From assembly GCA_023386635.1 (NCBI GenBank), contig JAEWJH010000025.1, positions 1-44,951 of the forward strand: a DNA stretch of 44,951 nucleotides. Direction: 5' to 3'. Positions 9,563-16,473 of this stretch are shown here, piece after piece; within the stretch, counting starts at the first letter, position 1, and every line of letters begins with the position of its first letter. The position numbers and the translations under genes are program-made. The notes below the pieces were generated by a model that was given only the letters and a program-made list of their open reading frames with translations, did not search any database and was not told where the DNA came from. The stretch is from Pseudomonadota bacterium (GTDB lineage: Bacteria > Pseudomonadota > Alphaproteobacteria > Rhizobiales > Xanthobacteraceae).

Positions 9563-10584
9563 CCCGCAGCGTCAGGATCGAGAACGTCAGCTTCAGCTAC
9601 GGCGGAACGCCCGTGCTCGACGATGTCAGCCTCGACGTCGGCGCCGGCGAGTTCTTCGCGTTCCTCGGACCATCCGGCTCCGGCAAGACCACCCTGCTGC
9701 GGCTGATCGCCGGCTTCGGCGAACCGGCTTCGGGCCGCATCCTGATCGGCGATACCGACGTCACCGGCCTGCCGCCGTGGAAACGCAATGTCGGCATGGT
9801 GTTCCAGAGCTATGCGCTGTGGCCGCACATGACGGTCGCGAAGAATGTCGCGTTCGGTCTGGAGCGGCGCAAGCTCCCGCGCGCCGAGATCGTTCGCAAG
9901 GTCGAGAGCGCGCTCGCTCTGGTCGGTCTCGCCGGCTATGCCGACCGCCGCCCGGCGCAACTGTCCGGCGGCCAGCAGCAGCGCGTGGCGCTTGCGCGCA
10001 CGCTCGCCATCGAGCCTGACGTGCTGCTGCTCGACGAGCCGCTGTCCAATCTCGATGCGAAACTGCGCGTCGAGATGCGCGCCGAACTCAAGCGTCTGCA
10101 ACGCAAGCTCGGTCTCACCGCGATCTATGTGACGCACGATCAGGAAGAGGCCAACGCCATCGCCGACCGCATCGCCGTGCTCGACAGCGGCAAGATCCAG
10201 CAGGTCGGCACGCCGGTGGCGCTCTACGATCATCCGGCCACCCGGTTCGTCGCGACCTTTCTCGGCACCGCCAATTTGGTGGAAGGCCGCATCACCGGCG
10301 GCCGCTTTGAGAGCGACGGCTGGAGTCTTCCGGGCATCACAGGCGGCGACGGCGCGACCTGCATCGCCATCCGCCCGCAAGATATCATTCCCGGCACCGA
10401 CGGTCCGGTCCGCGCCACGGTGGCTGAAAAGGAATTTCTCGGCGGTCACACCCGGTATCGCATGCAGGCCGGCCGCCATAGTCTGATCGTCGATGTGCCG
10501 CACCGTGGCGACGCCGGCGGCCTGCCGCTCGGCAGCAATATCGCGCTGAGCATTGACCCGAAGCGTGTCACGCCGCTGCGGTAG
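9559..10584 (+). CDS. Fe3+-type ABC transporter ATP-binding protein
   Basis: Energises the importer encoded by the two preceding genes. The 341-aa product has every ABC motif in order: an aromatic A-loop Tyr14, Walker A GPSGSGKTT (37-45), signature LSGGQQQR (135-142), Walker B VLLLDEP with Asp159-Glu160, and switch His193 in VTHDQEE. A C-terminal TOBE-like regulatory domain follows from about residue 240, as in FbpC, PotA and MalK. The start at 9559 is chosen because its ATGA overlaps the permease stop; upstream in-frame sequence is just permease gene read in another frame. The gene ends the operon; repeats follow. Confidence 0.93.
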   Translation: MTRSVRIENVSFSYGGTPVLDDVSLDVGAGEFFAFLGPSGSGKTTLLRLIAGFGEPASGRILIGDTDVTGLPPWKRNVGMVFQSYALWPHMTVAKNVAFGLERRKLPRAEIVRKVESALALVGLAGYADRRPAQLSGGQQQRVALARTLAIEPDVLLLDEPLSNLDAKLRVEMRAELKRLQRKLGLTAIYVTHDQEEANAIADRIAVLDSGKIQQVGTPVALYDHPATRFVATFLGTANLVEGRITGGRFESDGWSLPGITGGDGATCIAIRPQDIIPGTDGPVRATVAEKEFLGGHTRYRMQAGRHSLIVDVPHRGDAGGLPLGSNIALSIDPKRVTPLR

Positions 10585-10627
10585 CGCTATCGCCCGCGCT
10601 GCTTCTCTGCTGATGACACAACTCCCG

Positions 10628-10788
10628 CCTCATCCTGAGGAGCGGGCGTAGCCCGCGTCTCGAAGGATGCGGCGGCCACAGTCGCGCGCCCGCCCATTTT
10701 CTTCGACGCGATCCTGACGGATCGCTTGTGGTTCGAGACGTCGTCCGCCCTCGCGCAAGGCGCGCTTGGCGCGCTCCTCACCATGAGG
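10628..10788. repeat. Second copy of the rhizobial palindromic repeat pair
   Basis: The left module opens CCTCATCCTGAGGAGCGG (10628) and closes CGTCTCGAAGGATG (10669). The right module runs from GGTTCGAGACG (about 10730) to CTCACCATGAGG, ending at 10788. These are the modules seen at 2564-2691, in the opposite left-right order. The element sits just after the ABC transporter operon. Confidence 0.75.
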
Positions 10789-10817
10789 CTCAGAGAGAGA
10801 GAGGACTCTCCCACCAC

Positions 10818-10900
10818 GTCATGGCCGCGCTTGTCGCGGCCATCCCGCTTAGGCTGTCCGTGCGCTCACCCGATCGGGATCACCGGGACAAGCCCGGGCA
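10818..10900. repeat. Palindromic repeat, left member of an inverted pair flanking the structured segment
   Basis: Contains a perfect stem ATGGCCGCG/CGCGGCCAT (10821-10829 with 10835-10843), the spacer CATCCCGCTTAGGCTG, and a second stem CCGGG/CCCGG (10883-10897) around ACAAG. The same order of parts, reverse-complemented, occurs at 11516-11612. This is a common rhizobial intergenic repeat type. Confidence 0.7.
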
Positions 10901-10931
10901 TGAGGCGGCGAGAACGCAGGCTCAATCCCTC

Positions 10932-10958
10932 TTGACTTTCTTCCTATATGCCTATAAT
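10932..10958 (+). promoter_or_regulatory. Consensus-like sigma-70 promoter upstream of the structured segment
   Basis: TTGACT (10932-10937) and a perfect TATAAT (10953-10958) are separated by 15 bp, slightly shorter than the ideal 17. Further T/A-rich CCTATAT motifs lie on both sides of the TATAAT, a striking AT island in a GC-rich region. Transcription would begin near 10965-10970, at the left border of the candidate RNA and with no protein gene downstream. Confidence 0.5.
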
Positions 10959-10965
10959 CCTATAT

Positions 10966-11490
10966 CCGTCCTGCTCGTCGAGGGGCGTCATCATGAGGCG
11001 TCTTGATGGTGGAGCAAGGATGCGGCGCCCGCGCGCAGGATTCGCACCCTGCGTCCGGGACGCCCCGGGTTTGCCGTCCGCCCCAACTAAGTGGGGCCGC
11101 CCAGATTAAAGGGCTGGACGCGGGCCGGACGAAGGCGGGCCAAAGCCCGCTGGAACAAGATGGACCTCGATCCCGCAAGGATCGAAAGCCGTCTGTCCGC
11201 GCCCCGGAAGCTACGGTCCCGGGGAGAGAAAAGCCGCCCATGACAAAGCCCAGCCTGCGCAAGCTTGGCTGGGTGGAGCGCCGCAAGGCGCGCGTGTCTC
11301 TCTCTGGCGGGAGAGATGCGCTCCATCATCGCCGCGAGGCGACGATGGAAACCAAGACGTTGCGCCACGCGGCGCTCCGTCCCCCTCGTCATGCGACGAG
11401 GGAAAGATAGAGGCTTCCGGCGTCCCCGCGCCGCAAAGAACAGGGGCGATGACGCATGCCTGCATGTCATCGGCTGTTTGACAATCGCAT
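10966..11490 (+). ncRNA. Candidate structured noncoding RNA of about 500 nt
   Basis: About fourteen short perfect helices follow one another. 10982-10989 pairs with 11059-11066 and encloses 10990-10993/11004-11007 and 11034-11039/11048-11053. A three-way junction has closing stem 11076-11079/11116-11119 and arms 11080-11084/11093-11097 and 11099-11102/11111-11114. Further hairpins are 11135-11150, 11168-11184, 11202-11224, 11249-11273, 11278-11291, 11300-11315, 11323-11348, 11362-11375, 11383-11402 and 11448-11471. Two loops, GCAA (11283-11286) and GCGA (11334-11337), are GNRA tetraloops only on the plus strand, the strand of the upstream TATAAT promoter. No convincing ribosome-binding site or protein is seen. 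I do not recognise the family. A dispersed repeat without function remains possible. Confidence 0.42.
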
Positions 11491-11515
11491 CGGGACGAAC
11501 GGACGCACCAATCTC

Positions 11516-11612
11516 ACCACGTCGTCACCGGGCTTGTCCCGGTGATCTCGATAAGGTGAGCACTGCAGCAGCCTAAGCGGGATGGGGCGGGTCAAGCCCG
11601 CGCATGACGGGG
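11516..11612. repeat. Palindromic repeat, right member of the inverted pair
   Basis: Contains the stem TCACCGGG/CCCGGTGA (11525-11545) around CTTGT, the spacer CAGCCTAAGCGGGATG, and the stem GCGGG/CCCGC (11587-11601) around TCAAG. Read on the minus strand it has the same order of parts as 10818-10900. The two copies bracket the candidate RNA and its promoter. Confidence 0.7.
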
Positions 11613-11635
11613 TTAGAGCGGAACACGCTCGCTCC

Positions 11636-11735
11636 ACACCCGTTCGTCCCTGCGAAAGCGGGGGCCCGGCTTTGCAACTCGACAGTTGTGCAACTTGCAA
11701 AGTGTGGATTCCCGCTTTCGCGGGAATGAACGGAG
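11636..11735. repeat. Third repeat type, with GCGAAAGCGGG palindromes
   Basis: The element has CCTGCGAAAGCGGGGGCCC at its left end and a perfect ATTCCCGC/GCGGGAAT hairpin (11708-11727, loop TTTC) at its right end, with a GTTGTGCAAC-like dyad between. Short frames across it translate to the FIPAKAGIH peptide that marks this repeat class, so I do not call a gene. 11736-11792 holds nothing recognisable. Confidence 0.65.
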
Positions 11736-11792
11736 GACAGAGTCCGCGCCCATCAACGTCATGCGCACCCCTGACGCGGAGAGGCGGCCGCC

Positions 11793-12362
11793 TCACTCCA
11801 CCTTTTCGCCGGGATAAGCGCCCCACAGGCGCTCCTGATGGATCCAGCCGTCAAACCCTTTGCCGGAGATCCGGCACCAGGTTCCGGTGCAGGACTTGAT
11901 CGAGGCCAGCACCCCGGCCTGCAGCTTCGCCACCACGCCGCTCTCGCCATCCGGGTCGCTGTAGAGCAGGACCAGTTCGTCGTTCAGCTTCGGCACGATC
12001 GTGGCGGTGCGCCGGCCGGACAGCAGGGAATGGTAGACCCAGCCCTCCGCGCCTTCCCAGTCGCGGATGCGGCGCCAGTTCTCGAATTCCGCGGTGATCT
12101 CCACCGGCATGCCCGGGCGGGTATAGACCCAGCGGACGTCCTGGTCCTTGTTCGGGCCGCCGCGCACATTGACCTTGTCAGACTTTAGGCTGACGAAACG
12201 CGGCACCGGCAGACCGCTGACCGAGCCGGTGGCCAGTTCGCTGGCCGCCACCGCCGGCCCCGCCGACAGAAACAGATATCCGGCAGCAATAACGCCCCAA
12301 ACAGCTCCAGTGCGGCCGGCGCCGCGCAGGCCGGCGCCGATGCTTTTTCTTGTCATTGCCAT
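11793..12362 (-). CDS. Exported SH3-domain protein
   Basis: A 189-aa protein beginning MAMTRKSIGAGL, with a positively charged N terminus and a hydrophobic stretch ending in AGPAVA, a likely signal peptide cleaved near residue 43. The mature part carries two bacterial SH3-like (SH3b) repeats. The first is around VSLKSDKVNVRGGPNKDQDV and EFENWRRIRDWEGAEGWVY; the second is around LQAGVLASIKSCTGTWCRIS and GFDGWIHQERLWG. SH3b domains usually bind peptidoglycan or other cell-envelope ligands, so a periplasmic role is inferred. The two Met codons at 12362 and 12356 are equally good starts, and neither has a clear ribosome-binding site. Divergent from the dehydrogenase gene. Confidence 0.82.
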   Translation of the reverse strand: MAMTRKSIGAGLRGAGRTGAVWGVIAAGYLFLSAGPAVAASELATGSVSGLPVPRFVSLKSDKVNVRGGPNKDQDVRWVYTRPGMPVEITAEFENWRRIRDWEGAEGWVYHSLLSGRRTATIVPKLNDELVLLYSDPDGESGVVAKLQAGVLASIKSCTGTWCRISGKGFDGWIHQERLWGAYPGEKVE

Positions 12363-12444
12363 CTGATAGGAAGAACTGACTTCGCCAAGGGAACCCGATA
12401 CGCGCGAGAGCGCAGTGTCGGCGAGCACGGTTAAAGAGGGCTGA

Positions 12445-13446
12445 ATGGGCAAGGGCAAAAAGCCCCTCGTCATCGTTACCCGGAAACTGCCGGATAACGT
12501 GGAACTGCGGATGCGCGAGCTGTTCGACGTGCGTTTCAACGCCGACGACAAGCCGATGACGCCTGCGCAGCTCGCGGAGGCGATGAAAATAGCCGACGTG
12601 CTGGTTCCGACCATCACCGACCGGATCGACGCGCCGCTGCTGGCCAAGGCCGGCGAGCAGCTCAAGCTGATCGCCAATTTCGGCAACGGCGTCGACAACA
12701 TCGACGTGGCGACCGCGGTTCAGCGCGGCATCACCGTGACCAATACGCCGGGCGTGCTGACCGAAGACACCGCCGACATGACCATGGCGCTGATCCTCGC
12801 GGTGCCGCGGCGGCTGGCGGAAGGCTCCACCCTGCTCAACGAGGGCGGCGAGTGGCACGGCTGGTCGCCGACCTGGATGCTCGGCAAGCGCATCTGGGGC
12901 AAGCGGCTCGGCATCATCGGCATGGGCCGCATCGGCCAGGCCGTGGCGCGGCGCGCGCAGGCGTTCGGCCTGCAAATCCACTATCACAACCGCCGCCGGG
13001 TCGCGGCCAAGATCGAAGAAGAACTGCACGCGACCTATTGGGAGAGCCTCGACCAGATGCTCACCCGCATGGACATCATCTCGGTGAACTGTCCGCACAC
13101 GCCGGCGACCTATCATCTGCTGTCGGCGCGGCGGCTGAAGCTGATCCGCCCCGACGCCTATATCGTCAACACCGCGCGCGGCGAGGTGATCGACGAGAAC
13201 GCGCTGGCGCGTCTCCTCGACACCGGCGGCATCGCCGGCGCCGGCCTCGACGTGTTCGAGCACGCGCCCGCGGTGAATCCGAAGCTGGTCAAGCTCGCGC
13301 GCGTGGGCAAGGCCGTGCTGTTGCCGCATATGGGTTCGTCGACGGTCGAAGGCCGCGTCGATATGGGCGAGAAGGTGATCATCAACATCAGGACGTTCAT
13401 GGACGGCCACCGGCCGCCCGACCGCGTTCTGCCGTCGATGTTGTGA
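12445..13446 (+). CDS. D-2-hydroxyacid dehydrogenase, glyoxylate reductase-like
   Basis: NAD(P)H-dependent oxidoreductase of the D-isomer-specific 2-hydroxyacid dehydrogenase family, 333 aa. The Rossmann domain has GMGRIGQAVARR (159-170). Catalytic Arg245 (NTARGEVID) and His295 (LLPHMGS) are present. The third catalytic residue, the Glu of the usual DVFxxEP motif, is Ala274 here (DVFEHAP), a change that needs only one base (GCG for GAG). Glu272 two residues earlier is intact. The closest family resemblance is to glyoxylate/hydroxypyruvate reductases, whose substrate is a 2-oxoacid, but the substrate cannot be set from sequence. The gene ends directly against the convergent moeB-like gene with no spacer. 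Confidence 0.9.
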   Translation: MGKGKKPLVIVTRKLPDNVELRMRELFDVRFNADDKPMTPAQLAEAMKIADVLVPTITDRIDAPLLAKAGEQLKLIANFGNGVDNIDVATAVQRGITVTNTPGVLTEDTADMTMALILAVPRRLAEGSTLLNEGGEWHGWSPTWMLGKRIWGKRLGIIGMGRIGQAVARRAQAFGLQIHYHNRRRVAAKIEEELHATYWESLDQMLTRMDIISVNCPHTPATYHLLSARRLKLIRPDAYIVNTARGEVIDENALARLLDTGGIAGAGLDVFEHAPAVNPKLVKLARVGKAVLLPHMGSSTVEGRVDMGEKVIINIRTFMDGHRPPDRVLPSML

Positions 13447-14238
13447 TCAGGCCAGCGCCGTCATCGTCGGCGCGCGGCCGGTGAGCGGATTGTCCGGATT
13501 CCAGCCGTAAGCAATGGTCTCGAAGCGCATGTCGCGCGCATCGACCATCAGCAGCCGGCCGACCAGACCTTCGCCGAAGCCGACGATTTCGCGCATCACT
13601 TCGAGCGCCATCATCGAACCGAGAATGCCGGGCAGCGCGCCGAGCACGCCGGCTTCCGCGCAGGCGGGGATGCTGCCGGCCGGCGGTGGCTCCGGAAACA
13701 GACAACGATACGTCGGGTTCGGCTCGCCGTCGGCGCCACGCTCGTGCGCGCGGATCGTCGTCAGCGTGCCGTCGAAGCGGCCGATGGCTGCGGTGACCAG
13801 CGGCTTCTGCGCAAAGAAGCAGGCATCGGCGACGAGATAGCGCGTCGCGAAATTGTCGGAGCCGTCGGCGACGATGTCGTAACGCGAGACGATCTCCAGC
13901 GCGTTGTCGGCGGTGAGCCGCACGGGATGCGTCTCCACCGTCACGTGCGGATTGAGCGCGGTGATTTTCGCCGCGGCGCTGTCGACCTTGCGCAGTCCGA
14001 CATCCGGGGTGGCGTGGATGATCTGCCGCTGCAGATTGGACAGCGAGACCGTATCGTCATCGACGACGCCGAGCGTGCCGACGCCCGCCGCGGCGAGATA
14101 CATCAGCAGCGGCGCGCCGAGGCCGCCGGCGCCGATCGCCAGCACGCGAGCCTGCTGCAAGGCCGCCTGTCCCGGCCCGCCCACCTCGCGCAGCACGATG
14201 TGGCGGGCATAGCGTTCGAGTTCCGTTGCATTGAGCAT
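13447..14238 (-). CDS. moeB: MoeB/ThiF/HesA-family adenylyltransferase
   Basis: E1-like enzyme that adenylates the C-terminal glycine of a ubiquitin-like sulfur carrier (MoaD for molybdopterin or ThiS for thiamine). The 263-aa protein has the nucleotide loop GAGGLGAPLLMYL (37-49), the DDDTVSLSNLQRQ acidic/Arg segment and a downstream SIPACAEAGVLG loop. The four zinc Cys of E. coli MoeB are largely missing: the first pair is TYRC instead of CxxC, and the C-terminal CxxC is replaced by NPDNPLTG. MoeB versus ThiF cannot be settled because no carrier-protein gene is adjacent. It is convergent with the dehydrogenase and divergent from the exported protein gene. Confidence 0.88.
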   Translation of the reverse strand: MLNATELERYARHIVLREVGGPGQAALQQARVLAIGAGGLGAPLLMYLAAAGVGTLGVVDDDTVSLSNLQRQIIHATPDVGLRKVDSAAAKITALNPHVTVETHPVRLTADNALEIVSRYDIVADGSDNFATRYLVADACFFAQKPLVTAAIGRFDGTLTTIRAHERGADGEPNPTYRCLFPEPPPAGSIPACAEAGVLGALPGILGSMMALEVMREIVGFGEGLVGRLLMVDARDMRFETIAYGWNPDNPLTGRAPTMTALA

Positions 14239-14343
14239 AAGCGGACCATTGGCGGTCGCGTCGCCGGGGTCAAGCGCCCCGCTTTCCCCGCACGCGGGTC
14301 TTGTCTAAGCTCGCCGCCTGAGATCAGCGATCGGGCCTTTCGG

Positions 14344-15600
14344 ATGTGGCGTAGCCGGATCATGTGCGTTCTGTTGTGTCTCGGCGGGGCTTTCAGCCCG
14401 CCGGCGCATGCCGATGCCGACGGCGGGATCGGCAGGCCCGATCCGGTCGAGGCCGAGTCGCAGGCGACGCCCACGGCCCCGCACCATGAGCAGGCACCGG
14501 CAAAACCGCGCAAGGCCGCGATCCCGCTGCCGAAGCCCGCGCCGGGCGCGCCGGTCAGCACCGCCGAGGTCAAGGCGCCGCCGCAGGAAAGCGCGCCCAC
14601 CCCGGCGCAGAGCGCCCGCGAAAGCCGATACGACTGGACGGTCGTCGACGATGCCGCTACCGGCATCCGCCTCGGCCTCCCGCGCAAGCTGATGCCGATC
14701 GAGCAGACGACGCGCGAAGGCACGCGCTTCACCTCGCGGCACGCCGATATTCAGGTCGAGACCTTCCGCATCGCCAATGGTCTGACGCTCGGCGCGCTGT
14801 TCGCGATGGAGCGCAGCAAGCCGCGCCCGCGCCGCGTCGAAGCGAGCAGCTTGCGCGATCAGCGGTTCAGCATCACCGGCATGCAGGGGCTGCGCCGTTT
14901 CGCCATGCATGCGCAGGCGGAGAACGGCGAGATCAGGGGCTTCACCGTCAGCTACGATCAGGCGCTGGAAGGCATCCTCACGCCGCTGGCGACGGCGATG
15001 GCCGACAGCTTCGTTGCTTTCACGCCGGGCAGCGCCCCGCCCGCCGGCCCGGCGCAGCGCGTCGCCTATGGCAGCGGCGTGATCGTATCAGCCGTGGGCG
15101 ATATCGTCACCGACCGCGCGCTCACCGAGGATTGCCAGACCATCACCGTCGCGCATCTGGGTCCGGCCGAGCGCATTGCGACCCGTGGCAGCATCGCGCT
15201 GCTGCGCGTCTACGGCGCGCGCAACCTGACGCCGGCCGCGACCACCGCCGCGGGATCGGACAGCGATGTGATCGTGCGCGCGATTCCCGATCCGCAAGCG
15301 CAAGCAGGGCGCGCCGAGGTGAAAGAAACCCGCGCGCGGCTCGCCACCACGGGCGCCGCCGTACGGCTCGATCCGGCGCCCGCGATCAGCAGCGCCGGTG
15401 CCGGCGTGTTCGACACCGGCGGCCGATTGATCGGCCTGTTGTCGCCCAAAGGCATGCAGCTTGCCAGCGCCGAGGCCGTCGCGCCGCCGAGCGGTTTGAC
15501 GCCCGCAAGCGTGATCCACGATCTGCTCCCTGCCACCGCACCGGCGAACACCACACCGGCATCGGCAAGCATGGTGCGCATCGTCTGCGTGCGCCCGTAA
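14344..15600 (+). CDS. Exported trypsin-fold protein without a catalytic triad
   Basis: A 418-aa protein with an N-terminal signal peptide (MWRSRIMCVLLCLGG, cleavage near AHA/DA at residue 23) and a Pro/Ala-rich linker (about 34-95). Next comes a domain of unknown function (about 97-230), then a trypsin-like beta-barrel region (about 235-395). The catalytic landmarks are altered. The usual VLTNAHV around the histidine reads IVTDRAL, with Ala259 in the His position. The GNSGGPVF serine motif reads SAGAGVFDTGGRLIGL, with Ala in place of Ser. It is therefore probably a non-enzymatic relative of periplasmic trypsin-like proteases, perhaps a binding or scaffold protein. Upstream in-frame sequence is antisense to the moeB-like gene and is excluded. 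Confidence 0.8.
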   Translation: MWRSRIMCVLLCLGGAFSPPAHADADGGIGRPDPVEAESQATPTAPHHEQAPAKPRKAAIPLPKPAPGAPVSTAEVKAPPQESAPTPAQSARESRYDWTVVDDAATGIRLGLPRKLMPIEQTTREGTRFTSRHADIQVETFRIANGLTLGALFAMERSKPRPRRVEASSLRDQRFSITGMQGLRRFAMHAQAENGEIRGFTVSYDQALEGILTPLATAMADSFVAFTPGSAPPAGPAQRVAYGSGVIVSAVGDIVTDRALTEDCQTITVAHLGPAERIATRGSIALLRVYGARNLTPAATTAAGSDSDVIVRAIPDPQAQAGRAEVKETRARLATTGAAVRLDPAPAISSAGAGVFDTGGRLIGLLSPKGMQLASAEAVAPPSGLTPASVIHDLLPATAPANTTPASASMVRIVCVRP

Positions 15601-15616
15601 CCGATCGCTTCCATTT

Positions 15617-15667
15617 TAAGCGTGATCTTGTCCGAAAACCGGTTCACACTTTTCGGGATCACGCTTT
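15617..15667. repeat. Rhizobial palindromic repeat with AAGCGTGATC ends
   Basis: Outer arms AAGCGTGATC (15618-15627) and GATCACGCTT (15657-15666) pair perfectly. Between them is CCGAAAACCGGTTCACACTT, with its own CCGAAAA/TTTTCGG dyad. This repeat is familiar from many Rhizobiales genomes. It sits between the convergent trypsin-fold and enoyl-CoA hydratase genes and touches the latter's stop codon, so it may serve as a bidirectional terminator. Confidence 0.75.
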
Positions 15668-16439
15668 ACTTGTGCGTGAACTTCGCCGGACGCTTGGCGA
15701 TGAAGGCGGCCATGCCTTCCTTCTGATCCTGCGTCGCGAACAGCGAATGGAACACACGCCGCTCGAACCGCACGCCTTCGGCCAGCGATGTTTCGAACGC
15801 GGCGTTGACCGCTTCCTTCGCCAACAAGGTCGCCGGCAGGCCCATGGAGGCGATGGTTTCCGCGACCTTCATCGCCTCGTCCATCAACTGCGCCAGCGGC
15901 ACGATGCGCGCGACGAGGCCGGAACGCTCCGCTTCCTGCGCGTCCATCATCCGGCCGGTGAGCACCATATCCATCGCTTTCGCCTTGCCGACGGCGCGGG
16001 TGAGCCGCTGCGTGCCGCCGATGCCGGGAATGACGCCGAGCTTGATCTCCGGCTGGCCGAACTTCGCGTTGTCTGCGGCGATGATCATGTCGCACTGCAT
16101 CGCCACCTCGCAGCCGCCGCCGAGCGCGAAACCCGCGACCGCGGCGATGATCGGCTTGCGCGCCCGCGCCGCCGCATCCCAGTTGCCGGCGAAATTACCG
16201 AGCAGCACATCGGCATAACTCTTGTCGGCCATCTCCTTGATGTCGGCGCCGGCGGCGAACGCCTTGTCGGAGCCGGTGAGGATCATGCAGCCGATACCGG
16301 CATCCGCCTCGAATGTGGCGATCGCCTGCGCCAGTTCGGCCTTCAGCGCCGAGTTGAGCGCATTGAGCGCGTCCGGGCGGTTGAGGCGAATGATGCCGAC
16401 GCGGCCTTTGGTCTCGACGAGAAGGTGCTGATAGCTCAT
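15666..16439 (-). CDS. Enoyl-CoA hydratase (crotonase family)
   Basis: Hydrates trans-2-enoyl-CoA to 3-hydroxyacyl-CoA in beta-oxidation and related pathways. The 257-aa protein is the standard crotonase length. The oxyanion-hole segments FAAGADIKEM (61-70) and FALGGGCEVAM (104-114) are present, as are both catalytic glutamates, Glu111 (GCEVAMQCD) and Glu131 (GQPEIKLGVIPGIGGTQRL). The pair of glutamates supports true hydratase activity rather than an isomerase or decarboxylase. No other fatty-acid-oxidation genes are adjacent; mutM follows upstream on the same strand at a 34-bp distance, so the two may be co-transcribed. The chain-length preference is unknown. Confidence 0.94.
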   Translation of the reverse strand: MSYQHLLVETKGRVGIIRLNRPDALNALNSALKAELAQAIATFEADAGIGCMILTGSDKAFAAGADIKEMADKSYADVLLGNFAGNWDAAARARKPIIAAVAGFALGGGCEVAMQCDMIIAADNAKFGQPEIKLGVIPGIGGTQRLTRAVGKAKAMDMVLTGRMMDAQEAERSGLVARIVPLAQLMDEAMKVAETIASMGLPATLLAKEAVNAAFETSLAEGVRFERRVFHSLFATQDQKEGMAAFIAKRPAKFTHK

Positions 16440-16473
16440 TGGCAGTCTCCTGGCAGATGTCGCGGAGGTTTCG

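Noticed and set aside
11003..11410. 135-codon open frame in the structured segment
   Set aside because: No recognisable domain or ribosome-binding site, and the DNA is explained better by RNA helices. A short translated product cannot be fully excluded.
10618..11745. CRISPR array or insertion sequence in the gene-poor region
   Set aside because: The repeats are of different types, unequally spaced and palindromic; there are no cas genes, transposase or target-site duplications in view.
11467..11826. Minus-strand open frame over the repeats
   Set aside because: Its peptide contains FIPAKAGIH and RDHRDKPGDD, which are read-throughs of dispersed palindromic repeats in many genomes.
13744..14343. 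Upstream in-frame extension of the trypsin-fold gene
   Set aside because: The extension is antisense to the moeB-like gene, whereas a signal peptide starts at 14344.
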